From: Phorcus lineatus
Taxonomy: Eukaryota > Mollusca > Gastropoda > Trochida > Trochidae
Length of the DNA stretch: 64,000 bases
Reading direction: 5' to 3'
NCBI GenBank assembly: GCA_921293015.1
Contig: OV121097.1
Location: forward strand, 26,013,429 to 26,077,428
Both the position numbers and the translations under genes were made by a program. The stretch's first letter is position 1. The number at the start of each line of letters is the position of its first letter. A model generated the notes under the pieces. That model had not been told where the DNA came from, did not search any database, and saw only the letters and a program-made list of their open reading frames with translations. This document shows positions 1 through 11,640 of this stretch, piece by piece.

Positions 1-395
1 ATTGTAATTTTCAAATGAATCTTTTAACACTTTGGTTGGAAAAAAGTATAACTATGTTTCTCATCTCAACATACTCTAAATCTTTATTCATCAGTAATAC
101 ACATCAACATTCAACAAAAACATTCTCCTCCCAAGGAAGCTCGAGCATAAGTTATTATACCTCCCTCCTGTTCTACGAGTTTCTCAGGCTCCCAGAATCT
201 TCCCCAGCGGCAAACTATTGCAAAACAAACTATAAAGAGTAATGACACTGCATGTAGGGACATATTCAACTGCACTTGATATACAAGGTGAGTGTGTTCT
301 CTTCAGAAGACTCAGAGTGCTCATCAATATAAGGTTAAGCTTTTTGGAAAAAAAACAGCGTCGGTTATTGCCAACAAAATTTGCTTGCATCAAAG
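1..395. other. No feature seen
   Basis: AT-rich. Open frames of 75-99 codons overlap on both strands, have no similarity I recognise and partly run into the SINE. Confidence 0.6.
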
Positions 396-607
396 CACAG
401 GATAGCCCAGTGGTTCGAATAAATAGGTCCGTGTTTGTGAATCTGGGGGGTTGGCAACTTTCCGCAATAGAGTGCTGTTCCACATGGAGTAGGGTTGGGG
501 TGGAATGCTAGACTGAATTTGAGCGCAGTACCACCCATGGTTTGCTAGTTCCAATCAATACTCTAAGGTTTCAACACAATGCATTGCGTGTTTAAAATCG
601 GCAAAAG
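396..607 (+). mobile_element. tRNA-derived SINE, family 1, decayed
   Basis: It opens with a Pol III A-box match, TAGCCCAGTGG (403-413), and a decayed B-box region near 430-445. The body segments GGTTGGCAACTTTC, CACCCATGGTT and TTTCAACACAATG are shared with the copy at 13950-14208. The 3' tail is missing. It sits just before island a of segmental copy A, as the other copy does before island a of copy B. Confidence 0.6.
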
Positions 608-614
608 TAACTTT

Positions 615-960
615 TTAACATGGGTTCAAGAACATGTCCATGGCTTGATATGAATATGAGTAGATCTGTAATGAGGAAATAGTAGAGACAGATGACAAAA
701 TACATTTGTTAATGTGAGTAAGTGAGTGTTTGACTTATGCTAGTGCTGATCCAATGATCCAGAGTGTGTGAATAAATTTTCAGGGAATGATCTGGATCAA
801 TGAAGTATTAACATCAGGAAATTACCTTATTCACACCAAACCTTGGCATTAATCAACCATGATTAGAGCAAGTTCAAATAAGTATCATTTGTCTGAAATC
901 AATATTATCGCCATTTGTATTCCAACAATCTGTGAAGTATTAATAGGTTAGTGATAATGC
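615..960. repeat. Segmental island a, copy A
   Basis: It aligns with 14590-14905 through shared stretches such as GAAGTATTAACATC.GGAAATTAC and GTCTGAAATCAATATTATC, then CCATTTGTATT. The match has interruptions. In both places a family 1 SINE lies upstream. No coding potential is shared. Confidence 0.6.
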
Positions 961-1144
961 TTAACTACGTTTATTCATGATTGTTATGTCACAGGTGACG
1001 TTAGATCGAGGATTATATAAAGTAGATTTGTTTTCCCAAACAAGTTTGTTCACTTGCTTTGCCTTCATTTAAATACATCAAACAGTGAATTTATTGGACT
1101 TAATTTATTGGACCTTAATTACACTAGGATGTTACTTAATATGA

Positions 1145-1215
1145 AGATAATTTAAATAACAAAAAATCAAAAGATGATTATTAGTTTAGAAGTCAATAAA
1201 TAGTTTACATGTTTA
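1145..1215. repeat. Segmental island b, copy A
   Basis: It aligns with 27203-27265: both hold AACAAAAAATC, ATGATTA.TTAGTTTAGAA and TCAATAA in order. Confidence 0.45.
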
Positions 1216-1257
1216 CCCTATGATATCAACGTGGCCAGTACATAGATTCAGTTTCAT

Positions 1258-1586
1258 CATCCTGCTTCATCAGCATTATTGAATCCGCTGATCGAGCTCC
1301 TTCCATATACCCTGATATCCTTTAGGCCGAAAGCTTTGTATCGCTCGATATCTGACCAGCCAATGAGACGACTCGCATCCAGCAACAATGGTACAGCCCG
1401 GATGCAAATTCAAAAGAGTAGCTTCAAGTTCCTAAGATAACGACATTTGATTGGCTTAAACAAACAGGTGAGCACAGCCACGAACATCAAGCCGCGCCAG
1501 CGGTGCGAGAGATTTGACTCGAAAGAGATCAGGGTATATGGATGGGTCTCGATCAGCGGATTCAATTAAGTTGATGAAGCAGGATG
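1258..1586. mobile_element. MITE-like DNA transposon with long TIRs
   Basis: The two ends are inverted repeats of about 58 bp. They start CATCCTGCTTCATCA and share TTGAATCCGCTGATCGAG and CCATATACCCTGAT, with a few mismatches. The total length is 329 bp with no coding capacity and a GC-richer core than the flanks. Near-matching TTCAT is present on both sides, but no exact target duplication is clear. It is a non-autonomous cut-and-paste element of unknown superfamily, seen only in segmental copy A. Confidence 0.7.
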
Positions 1587-1976
1587 CAGTTCATTAAAAA
1601 TAAAATAGTTCGTACATGCTTTGAAATACTATTCCCTATAATGAACTAGTGATAAATACGAAAATAGAAGTTTTATTCTATTCCTCTATATCAATTTTGT
1701 CCTTTTCCTTTTAGTTTTTATTGTTAATTTGGTATGTTTAAATATGAATTCAAAAATATCTCTTTACACCGTTTTTTTCTCTAATTATTAATTATTTCAT
1801 AACAGGAAAACAACTATTGTAAGAACTATTCAGTGAAGAAGGAAATAATGTACCCAAAATTTAATCATTTTACACAGAAATGGGTGTTTACTTCAGAAAA
1901 GTTACTGCGAGACACGATATTTTTCATGGGCGTGAAGCACCACATGATTCATTGTTGAACATCAGGGAATGGTAAT

Positions 1977-2360
1977 AGTGTATGATATCTGTAATGATAG
2001 GGATTCCGAGATGACGTTACAAACGATATTTGACATATTAATGGACGATAGGTGAAATCAATAGAATCTGAACACTGTAAGTCAAGATAATGTGTTTGCA
2101 CAAACCATTGAAGCAGAATGCCGATGTATTAATCTAGCATAATGTCGATTAGGAGTAGCGTGATCTTTCACTCTGCTGATCAAAATTTGTCATATTGGAT
2201 TAGATCAAATAGGAAATAAAGAGAAGTGTGTGTCAAAAAGAAAGAGTGTCATTGCCTCTGATGCATCTGTCAGTCACAGAAATTATGAGTCGTTATCTTT
2301 GGATAGAAATAAAGTGGAGAAAAGTATACAACCCTTCCTTACATCATGGTAGAGGTTGCA
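1977..2360. repeat. Segmental island c, copy A
   Basis: It aligns with 18057-18570 and 27715-27985. Shared stretches include GTGTATGA, TTGACATATTAATGGACG-like, ATCAATAGAATCT.AACACT and AGTCA.GATAATGTGTTT. All three copies are followed about 0.75-1.1 kb later by the promoter-like island. Confidence 0.65.
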
Positions 2361-2869
2361 TCAGGGTACAGTTAAGGTAATGTGTAATGTTTTACTATCA
2401 CAATCAGAATATAACCAGACTAGTCAACTTAAGCTATTCAATTGAGTGTACAGAATCATTGACATTCATAAACATAGTTAAGGAACGAGAGAAGAGGTAT
2501 GATACCAAAACGGCTATGCCTCACACATAGTAACGAACTGATAGATAGATGATCCGGTCATTTCGTTTTGCTGGTGTATTGTATTAGAGTTACTTCAAGT
2601 TCTAATCGGACTTTGAGAAGTACAGATTAAACTGAGCTGTACAACTATCTTCTGTTGTCTATGTTAGCTAAAAAGGATAAATAAAAATTGGGATTGTTTC
2701 GCCATTTATAAAGTGAAAGAGATTGATGAGAGTAATGCTTAATGAAATTGATTTATTTCCGAGACTTATTGGCCTATTACATTTTACTGTTACTTTTTTT
2801 ATGAAATCTTTTCTCCAAGACACTCTGACCATTCAATATTTTCTTAAAGTCATTATCATCAAATCCTCA

Positions 2870-3012
2870 AGACGTATCCTGTTGATCCGTTTCTCCCTGA
2901 TCTGTCCACTCTCTTTTGGATGCTTGTCATCCACGTGTTTAATAACTGAAATATTGTTGAAAGCACATAAGCCCATAAGCAGATCATCCCACAAAACTCT
3001 TCATTCACTAGA
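2870..3012 (+). mobile_element. SINE family 2, 3' half
   Basis: It contains CTGATCTGTCCACTCTCTTT and CACGTGTTTAATAACTGAAA followed by TATTGTTGAAAGCAC, a close match to the ends of the copies at 47350 and 41880. It lies in segmental copy A just before the promoter-like island and has no counterpart in copies B and C. It therefore inserted after the duplication. Confidence 0.6.
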
Positions 3013-3043
3013 TCTGCTGTTAATTATAATCTACTAACACAGG

Positions 3044-3365
3044 CATCTCAAGTCTTCGTGAGAACCCAATTGATAGAGATCAAAATTAATGTAACATTCT
3101 CATGAAAATGGGAAACGCGTGCTAAATCAATATAATTCAAAAGAACTGCTTAACTGTAACAATTGTGAGGCGTTATCACGTTAAGGAACCTTTGCCCCAT
3201 TTGGGAAAAGTTGCTTCTCCTCTTGCTAATTCATTAAGTTGTATGAGAAGAATAAAAGACCTTGGTAGTCTTTCTCAAAATAGCTCAGCTTAGTTGAAGT
3301 GCAATTCCTTTGGTGACGTCAAGGTTGCGACCTCTAGAATAGCCAAGCCAGTGCCTTCGAACGCA
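3044..3365 (+). promoter_or_regulatory. Promoter-like island e, copy A
   Basis: The TATA-like AATAAAAGACC at 3251 is followed 27 bp later by AAATAGC (3278), then GAAGTGCAATTC and a perfect CRE, TGACGTCA (3314-3321). Upstream are shared GTAACATTCTCATG, TCAATATAATTCAA and GTTATCA. The 27-bp spacing is exact in copies B and C, which suits a TATA/initiator pair of a plus-strand transcript. No ORF follows within 300 bp, so any product begins with untranslated leader or is non-coding. The GT at 3313 aligns with a good donor in copy B. Confidence 0.45.
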
Positions 3366-3419
3366 CTGCAATTATCATTGGATTGAAATGCATCTCGATG
3401 TAACTATTAGAAGATAACT

Positions 3420-3780
3420 AATCCAAAACAGCTAAGGTTTCATGGAATGAAGTTGAAAAAAGGTCTTAGAAAGAATAATTTCGCGTTATGGAATTTATGT
3501 TACGACTTTATTCATGATCAATAACTTGTAATGATCATAAATAAAAAAAAAATAAAAACATACCATAATAAATGTATCTATAAAACGAAATACAGCACCA
3601 TCATACTGTAAAGAAGACCCAACTGGTAAAAACCAAAGGGAGGGTGTACTAAAAGTGCTTTTATAAACTGATCTAACACCATAACGTTGTTCGATTTAAT
3701 CTCATTTAAGCTTTAATAAATCTAAAAACATTATATTCAAAATCGAATATATTTAACGTCACTGTATATTTTTTCACTTC
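3420..3780. repeat. Segmental island f, copy A
   Basis: It aligns with 19200-19610. Shared stretches are ATGGAATGAAGTTGAAA, TTTATGTTACGACTT, TGTAAAGAAGACCCA, GCTTTTATAAACT.ATCTA and ATTTAACGTCACT. Confidence 0.65.
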
Positions 3781-3801
3781 TTTAGTAAGTTTGTTGTATA
3801 C

Positions 3802-5255
3802 ACCAATCTCAAATTTAAAGAAAAGGATGATGATAATCAATTTTGTTATTTATAAACCATAAGTTGTAATGACATGATTTCACTTGTAAAGAGGGTTTAT
3901 CCTAAACATTGCTTTAAGAAAAGCAATAATGCTTTTAAGTAGTAGCTATGCACGTCTGAGAAGGCAAACTACAACTTGCATTTTCTTCTCTTTTGAAATC
4001 ATCACGTGAGTTCCCTTCTTTTAATTAAAAAAAGGTTTTTGTCATTAATGACATGTTTCTCCTCCCTGCCAATGGTACAAGCAAATGTTTCAGTCGTTAT
4101 TAGATTTTTTCTGGATGTAGATGTTATCCGTCTTGTTATCCGTATTTGACTTCCTATACCTTGTGAAGATTTATTCTGGAGATTCTTGGGGACAAAAGAA
4201 ATTAGATTTGGGAGCTTCGATAGCAAAGTAGAACTAATGAAAGGCTGATACATCATGACCTCATTTTATTGAAATTAATGATTCGTCTCGTTTCTTCAAG
4301 ATATAAAATAACATTCTGAAATACCTAATCTATCACTTTTGTCGGTCTTCATGAGTAATCTTACATTCTTATCATGTAACAGAGTTGAAATATCTAAAGT
4401 GTGGATATCTAAAAACAAAATCCTCTTATCTTCATAGGCGATTTGACTTAGTTGTATAACACATTATTAGATTAGTTGTGTCAGGTAAAGGCAAGAATAC
4501 GCGACTCAGGTCTAATCAAACGACTTACATATTTTTGGTTTCTGACTACACTCGCAATTCAACTTTAGCTGCAATTAAGTCTCTCTTTGATTTCTGTAAT
4601 AGGCTTTAGAAAAATTAATAAAGAAACATAAATAAATGAATTATAAATATACCATAGCAATTCTAAATATTATTCATCTTTTGCAGAATTGATTTCTTAA
4701 TTGTTGGAAGATAAAAATTGAAGAAAATATATTAAGAAAACATCTACAATAGTTCTTAAAAATTGTTATTCGATACCTTTGACTGTTTCTTTTAACTTTC
4801 TCAGTGTACATCAAATGAAGAACATTCTCTTTTGAATAGAAGCATTAGTCACCACAAAAAGTATGCTCGATTCATGAGTATGAAATCAGACTGTATGGAA
4901 GAGTGAATGTAATTGTGTGAACATTGAAAAAGCAAGATCAGCAAGGACAACAAACGAAGAACGTAGAAAAGGACTTGTAACTTTCTACCATATTTATCTC
5001 TGATTCAACTAGAGCCTCTCAAAATAACGATACATGAATTCAAAATTCAAAATGTTTGATATAATAACTTCATGAATCAGAGATCTACCATTAAAAGACT
5101 TTCTGCCGCCTGATAGTTCACCAAAGGGGTAAATAAATGTTTTCTCAATAATTTGGGTTTGCAGATTCACTTTAGAGATTCGAGGACAATGAAGAGACGT
5201 GTATGTAGTGCACAATGTACTTATGTGAGCGTATGTTTAATATTAGTGTTGAATA
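3802..5255. other. Copy A interval without recognisable feature
   Basis: AT-rich with stops in all frames. A short stretch near 4795-4850 (CATCAAATG, GA..CATTCTCTTTTG) resembles copy B 23318-23350, so it belongs to the segmental unit. Nothing else is visible. Confidence 0.5.
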
Positions 5256-5259
5256 TCGC

Positions 5260-5430
5260 TCCTCTTGACTAATCTATGTCCAGTAAGTATTTAGTACTCC
5301 AAGATGACAAGCGTTCATGAAGAAATTGTGTCTCTTTAAAATTCACAGTAACAAGCTGACGCTGCGTTAAAGCTTTTTTTTTGTCTAAAGAACATTACTG
5401 AAGTGCACATATCAGTTAACGTTTCTTATA
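5260..5430. repeat. Segmental island g, copy A
   Basis: It aligns with 23640-23800 and 33800-33990 through AAGCTGA.G.TGC, ACATT.CTGAAGTGCA and ATATCAGT. It lies only 2.2 kb after island e, against about 5 kb in B and C. Copy A thus lacks about 2.7 kb, including islands m and k. Confidence 0.45.
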
Positions 5431-6469
5431 AATCAGTTAATATGTGAAAATCAATCTGTATCAATTTGATTACCTTGGTTCCATGCTGGACAATGTTGGA
5501 CTTCTCACATGTACATACATGTATATTTGGCAACAAAGTTTTTGATCGTTTTTTTCTGAAATCGTTATATATAAGAGAAAAAAACAAACAATGCATACAT
5601 TTTAGCTGACTTCATTGAATCATATCATGTGAATCTTTCCTGCTTAACATCAATCGAAGATAACTTTTGAATAAAATCATGTTTTGAAGAGTGTTTTGGG
5701 TTCACTAAAGTACTTAAAAGTTATGAATTAATGTTTTCCATATTGATCAAGGTGAATGCTTTGATTTTTGGGGATTGTTTTATTGTAGTATGTAGACTGT
5801 TCCAAACGATTTGATATTCTTACCTGTTTCATTACTTGTAACGGAGGCCATATATGAAAATTAGTGTAATACAGTACCAACAAAGAGTACTGTATCAAAT
5901 ATAATCTTCTTCACAAAATAATTGTACGGTTATCCTGTTGTACACAAAATGTCAATGTCTTTTACTGGATAGTTAAAAGAGAACATTTTAGGAGATTTTA
6001 AAAGATTCATTCAACTGATAACATAAAAATGCATCCATGACTTTTTTCATTCAAAGATAACTTATTTAAATAATTAATGTCATAATTTTTAAAACACAAA
6101 TCCCATAACTCATCTGCTCTTATCTCCTGTGTAAGATTCTGTATTCATTATTGAGATCTGACGACAATTTACAGACATAAACAACCCTTCCCGATCGTTT
6201 CCTTGAGATTTACAGACTGTTGAATACAGGTATCCTCTTGTTATATATGTTTCTCACGAAACAAGGAGTGAATGCGCCCGTAATACATAAGCGTATTTGA
6301 ATGTAAGAGAAACCCATATAAGATATCTTTAGAGTGTTGCATTTCTCATTGAAGGAATTGCACAATAGTTCATGAGCAATTGCATATATGTCCAAGGAGT
6401 CTGCAAGATTGGTGCCACGAAACTTAAATACACACTATCACGCAGTGGCTGTTGGACATCTAAAATGCA

Positions 6470-6890
6470 TCTTTCATGCTAGGGAATGAAACGTGGATTT
6501 ATCATTGGATTTTGACACCAAGGAAGAATGCATGCAATGGTAGCATATGCACTTTCCTGCACCCAAGAAGTTCAGATCTCAAACTCAAACAAGCAATTGA
6601 GAGCAGCGATAACGAAGGAGAAGTGCGGCATATTGACTGCTGGAGTTATGCTTCTTCATGACAACGATCCAGTTCACAAGAGTCGTATTGCACAGACTGC
6701 ACTTAAAAAATGTGGCTTTGAACAACTACACCATCCCCCTACAGTCAAGATCTGGCCCAAAGCTTATCAATTATGATGAACTCAAGGCAGCTTTTCATGT
6801 GGAACCAATCGGAAGTCTTCCACCGAGACGAAAAATAAAATCAATTTCACAACCATTGGCTTCTGTTTTATATCCACTTCTGTGAACTTA
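6470..6890 (+). mobile_element. Degraded mariner-family transposase fragment
   Basis: Translated pieces match mariner transposase in order across frames: ETWIYHW (catalytic DETW region, 6486 onward), FPAPKKFRSQ, then ILTAGVMLLHDNDPVHKSR and IAQTALKKCGFEQLHHPP (6630-6740). HDNDPVH is the conserved HDNAPxH block holding the second catalytic Asp. The block expected after PKKF (GKVM...FWD) is deleted, frames shift at least twice, and the YSPDLAPSDY motif is scrambled after HHPP. No TIR was found. It is a dead host-genome fossil. Confidence 0.85.
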
Positions 6891-6929
6891 TTGACTTCCC
6901 CTCGTAACTATTTCGACCTACATACATGA

Positions 6930-7110
6930 AGTTATTCAAAGTTATTGAAGTACTTTACTCACCTATCAAAACAATTTGAAATAAATAAGAATTGTATATT
7001 TTCATAACGCTGCTAAGACAATGTCCTTTTACATTACATTTTTACACTTTTAGGGACCACTCTTATTTGGAGTGCATATGTACTAATCAATTTTAATTAT
7101 ATTTATATAC
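6930..7110. repeat. Segmental start island, copy A'
   Basis: It lies just after the mariner fossil and matches 27040-27200 with one extra stretch of about 30 bp near 7035-7060. It implies a further, badly decayed unit from about 7 kb to 14 kb. Confidence 0.45.
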
Positions 7111-7114
7111 TATG

Positions 7115-10100
7115 TATAAGAAATGGGTGAAATGCGTGCACTGCCATATCATCTGAAACCCATAGCCATGCATGAACTTGCAAGAATAGTAATTCATTAC
7201 AAATGAAAAGGACTGTAAAAAACATAGACTGTGTTCCGGACTGTGTCCCCTGAATGCGTCTGAACTTTGACTTTTCCCTCACGAACTGTGTCTATATTTC
7301 TCGGAGTTTTACTGCTCAGTTAGATAGCCAACACCATCATCGGACACCATCACGATGAATATAAAAGTGAGTGAAATTGAATTACACAAATACCGATGTT
7401 CAATGGATTTAGGACCGTTAACAGCTATGTCAAGTTTTAGAGGGCAGCAAGCTTTTAGAATTAGTTACTTTGGCGTTGATTAAAAAAGTCCGATTTTGGC
7501 GTCAAAATATTGTTGAATTATATTCCTTCCAAGGAACCATTGTTGGATACCTACTATTTGAAAAAGGAATTGTTAGGAGTGCGATGTCGATAATGCCTCT
7601 TTAAGCTTTTAAATTGCAAAAATACGTGCGAAAGTAACAAATTTCATTTGATAGGATATCACATGTTGAACAATTTGAATTGAGTCTATTCAATCCTACA
7701 AATTCATTGGCGACATTTATATTTATAAAACAATTTATAAACTTTATAACACAAATTTTGCAGTCTGTTTTCAATTATCTTGTGACAGTTATTGGACAGA
7801 CCGATAGTTTATTTAAGTGTGTGTTTATACATTGTGTTAATCATGAAGAGTTTGCACAGATAAATGAGGACTAACGTAGGGCAACCATGTAACAGAAGCC
7901 ATGATGCAAAAATAAGAAAAACTGACTTCCTGTCCCCAGGTTGTTAATTTGTTAATAATCGATAAGGTTCGTTACCTAACACATTAATCAATAAAACTAG
8001 TTTTAACTTTATAACTTGAGATAACTTAAATCGTTCTAATTTAAAAAATAGGGAAAATAGTTTATTTTTGATAATAGTTTCTCTATTGCTTTTTACCTCA
8101 ACTGTGAAAAGCTTCACCGGAGATTGCTTCGAATATCCATTTCGTCAAATGGTATTGATTTTGTTACCCAAACTTATTTAAAATGTAACTAAGTAGATAT
8201 TCAATAAAGACTCATGATATGCATCGTAATAGGATCTAATCTCCTTCCTGGTGCGTCAGAAATAGACTTCAATGCTTGAACTAATCAAAGGTAAGTTTCA
8301 TATTACATTAAAAATCCATATCAGATTTAAAAAAGTATTTGTGCCAAAGATGAGATAATTTTTCTTCCAGGATCAATGAGAGTTTGTTATCAAAACCAAT
8401 CCAGTTGATCAAGTTCCTGTATTAAACGGGATAGTGCTTGCAATGCATTATTAAGTTGTGCTATATTTTCGTACGTCAGGTATGATGGAAGTGAAATAAA
8501 TAAATCTGCATGGATCTAAGAATATTTGCTAATGCCCGTGGTTGGTTTGAAACCACTCGTGCTGTTGCGGGAAAATACAGTACTTGTGGTGTTAGGTGAT
8601 ATGGGGTTTAATGCCGCTTGTGTACCTTAATGTTTTCTTATATAAGCCCAGCTTGACCACATATTGACTAGATAAACAATAACAGAAATGTGTTAATTTC
8701 TTTTCATTGCCATAACAACAGCTCTTGTTAATAAGGCAACAATACATATATTTTACTGATATTTTATCTCTATTTCAATAGATCAACATATCTAAGAATA
8801 AGATTGTTAATGATGAACTTATATGAGAAGATTTTATAATGTGATAATTTCGAATGGAAGAGTTTGATAAGATTTATTATGTCTAATGCATATCTGATTG
8901 TGTAAAGGTAGTTTTTTCATGACATAAAGTGTATGAAATATGTGATTGTTTGTGTATAGTGTTAGATTTCCTTTATATTTACCATAGATAAATAAATTAT
9001 GTATAACAAATTTGAAACAAAATAGTTGATATTCAGACCCATGTATGCCACTCGCACATGTAACTTACCGTCATTTGAAGTAATTGCCAACTGGTACCTC
9101 CTTTACTAGAGGAATACAACTGTTTTTAAAATTGGATAAAAAAAGAGAAAGTAGTGCACAGTGAAAAACATATTTCTCTAAACTAATTTTGTAAAAATCC
9201 ATATTTCAGAATGATTCTCGTGCATGTAGAAGTAGATATATAATAAACGAAACTCTACCTATCCAGCACGTTTTATTGGGTATGCTATGGAAGTTATGGT
9301 GACGAAAGGATCATTGTAAGACTAATGTAGATCATGTCCAGTTATCTTACCCCGAGGATGCTTTGTGGATAACTATCTCAATATTGTAGTTCAGTGAAAA
9401 CAAAGTTTTGTTCTAACAATGTGTTTATGACCATGAGCTCGACCTGGGAGGCATTGTCACTTTGCTCATATGTTTGATATGAGATCTTAAATCAGTTAAT
9501 CATATCCTAAGGCATTCCGGAGCTTTTTTTGCTTGATATTGCTGATGATCAAACACTTTCCTACGGCAAATTACTATCCTAAGGACACAAAGTGACCTCA
9601 CATCTCACATGTATCTTGATCATAACCTAACATGGTTTCTTGAGTTCTTGCTTTGATGGGAAGAAATCAATGTATATGGTCATATACTTAAAGAAACATT
9701 TTTAGTCCGAATTCAAATGTAAAACATTCATTTTCAGGATATCATTATTCAAAACTAACATTATACTTTACAGTAAAAATTTTGACTGATTTTGACTTAA
9801 ATGATACCTATGATGTAAAAATATATGTTTGATACAAACGCTTAGGTTATGTTTTTTTTTAAAAACCTGATATTTTGTGTAAAGGTTTCATAGATTTCAT
9901 GACAAAAGGCAAAAGAGGCCAATATTTAAACATTATGTGAAAGGAATATTTGAATTAATAATGTCTACGGATTTCAAATTGATCTTTAAAACATTTGGAG
10001 GATCTGTTTTCATTAAATGCAGATTGAATATCCAACACGAAATGTTTTAACACATGCAAGGTTAACACCTCTTTTGCTTTATTCACTAAAGCCAAGATAA

Positions 10101-11640
10101 AATAATGGAGTTTTAATCTTTATCTTATCTTTATGTTGCTAATACTTAATTATGTTACACTTTATTAATGATAAATCATGCTGTATTACATAAGAGTCTT
10201 TATTATTATTTCTATTTTCTATTGTCATTTTTGAATGTCAATTATCTGATTTCATTTTATTTTGAAATGATAATCATTTCTTATTATGATATAATAGAGT
10301 AATTGTTAATCTGTCTTGATATTCTTCTATCTTCTGACGAAAATTTACGTTTACAATTAGGATGCTATTCTTTTATAAACATTGGGATTGAAATAGCTGA
10401 TTTATATGGTTCAAAGAGAACCAATGATGTTTTCATGTTATAGATGATGTTAGATTAGATAAAGACATTCACATCTTTTTTAATGAAGTCTTTTCAGGAT
10501 TACGTCATTGAGGAGATACTAATTTTAAGAAGTAGTTACTCAAACAAAACAATTATTCTGTATATCTTTATATTTAATCACATATGCTTAAACGTTGATT
10601 GCATAAAGGAAACCATTAACTCAGCAAACCTCACTTATCTTTTCTCTAGTCTAATGGAGACAGATGGTTTTAGTTGCTGAGTTGTCACACAATTATTTAC
10701 AGCAGACAACATCCGATGAAGTTTCGACACAAGAAAGTGTTGTTAAGCTTGAAATGACGAAAAAGAGCAATCCACTTGAAAATTAACTGTTGTTTGGCTT
10801 GACAGACGTAAATCGACAAGAAAATCATCAATGTGCATCTACAGAGAGAAGGTATATTGCTATGTATATCTAATGGTTCGTGTCGCCCATTTGGTCACCT
10901 TTGAAAGACCATGTAGTGTGAAAAAAACAGAAGCACAATCTTCATGGCAGATTTCACTGACTTTATTATATACTTATAATTTGTGTTTAGATGTATTTCA
11001 TTGAACTAAATTGGAAGCATGCTGTTTGGTTATGTACAGTATCTGAAGTCAGTTGAAGGTATCAGGAAATGTGTCCATATTGGAACATTTTCACTCACTG
11101 TTTCATTTTGATGACTGCTTTGCCTTATGTTAACACTTGCAACATATATAACGTTTTCAGTGCTGCCCGTAAGATTGTGTTCTTGTTTCTCCTTACAAAA
11201 ATAAACCACTATCATAATGAAGATTATTGCAACATTGAGTCTGAGTACAAAGAAATTGACATTCTTTAGGAATAATTCAACTTTTTTTTTTTTTATAAGT
11301 GATAAATTAAAAATATATGGGAAATTTAAAAACAAAATGACAAATGTACAATGTATTGCTCTTAAATTCTTGGTTTACGGCCTTGACTTTAAAATCTAAT
11401 AAAGCCCACCTTGTTGTGTTCGATGCATAAATGCTACGTTTTTAATTACCAATTCTAAATTGGTTAATATTGGTTAAATAAGTATACAGGAGCAGTCACA
11501 AACAAACGATTTATGCATATCTTAGACGTTAACGAGAGTTTAGTGCGTTCACTCCTTAGGAGCAGCCTTGGTCTTAAAAATCAATTATTGCAATCAAGTC
11601 TAAGAACATGTAGGAATCACACACAAAAAACGACAGATTT
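7115..11640. other. Featureless AT-rich interval
   Basis: Apart from the SINE scrap near 8600 I see no element, exon or repeat. Frames of 60-101 codons at 11030-11399 overlap on opposite strands and look like chance. This would be the interior of the putative unit A'. Confidence 0.5.
8595..8632 (-). mobile_element. Possible scrap of SINE family 1 3' end
   Basis: GGTGATATGGGGTTTAATGC resembles the reversed 3' end of the copy at 40311 (GGTGATTTGGGGTTCAACGC). Only about 35 bp align, so this is a weak call. Confidence 0.3.

Noticed and set aside
2723-3037. 104-codon open frame
   Set aside because: It covers the family 2 SINE end, and no counterpart frame exists in copies B or C.
3250-3275. AAAGAC...GTCTTT as a microRNA hairpin
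   Set aside because: The stem is only 6 bp and is not kept in copies B and C.
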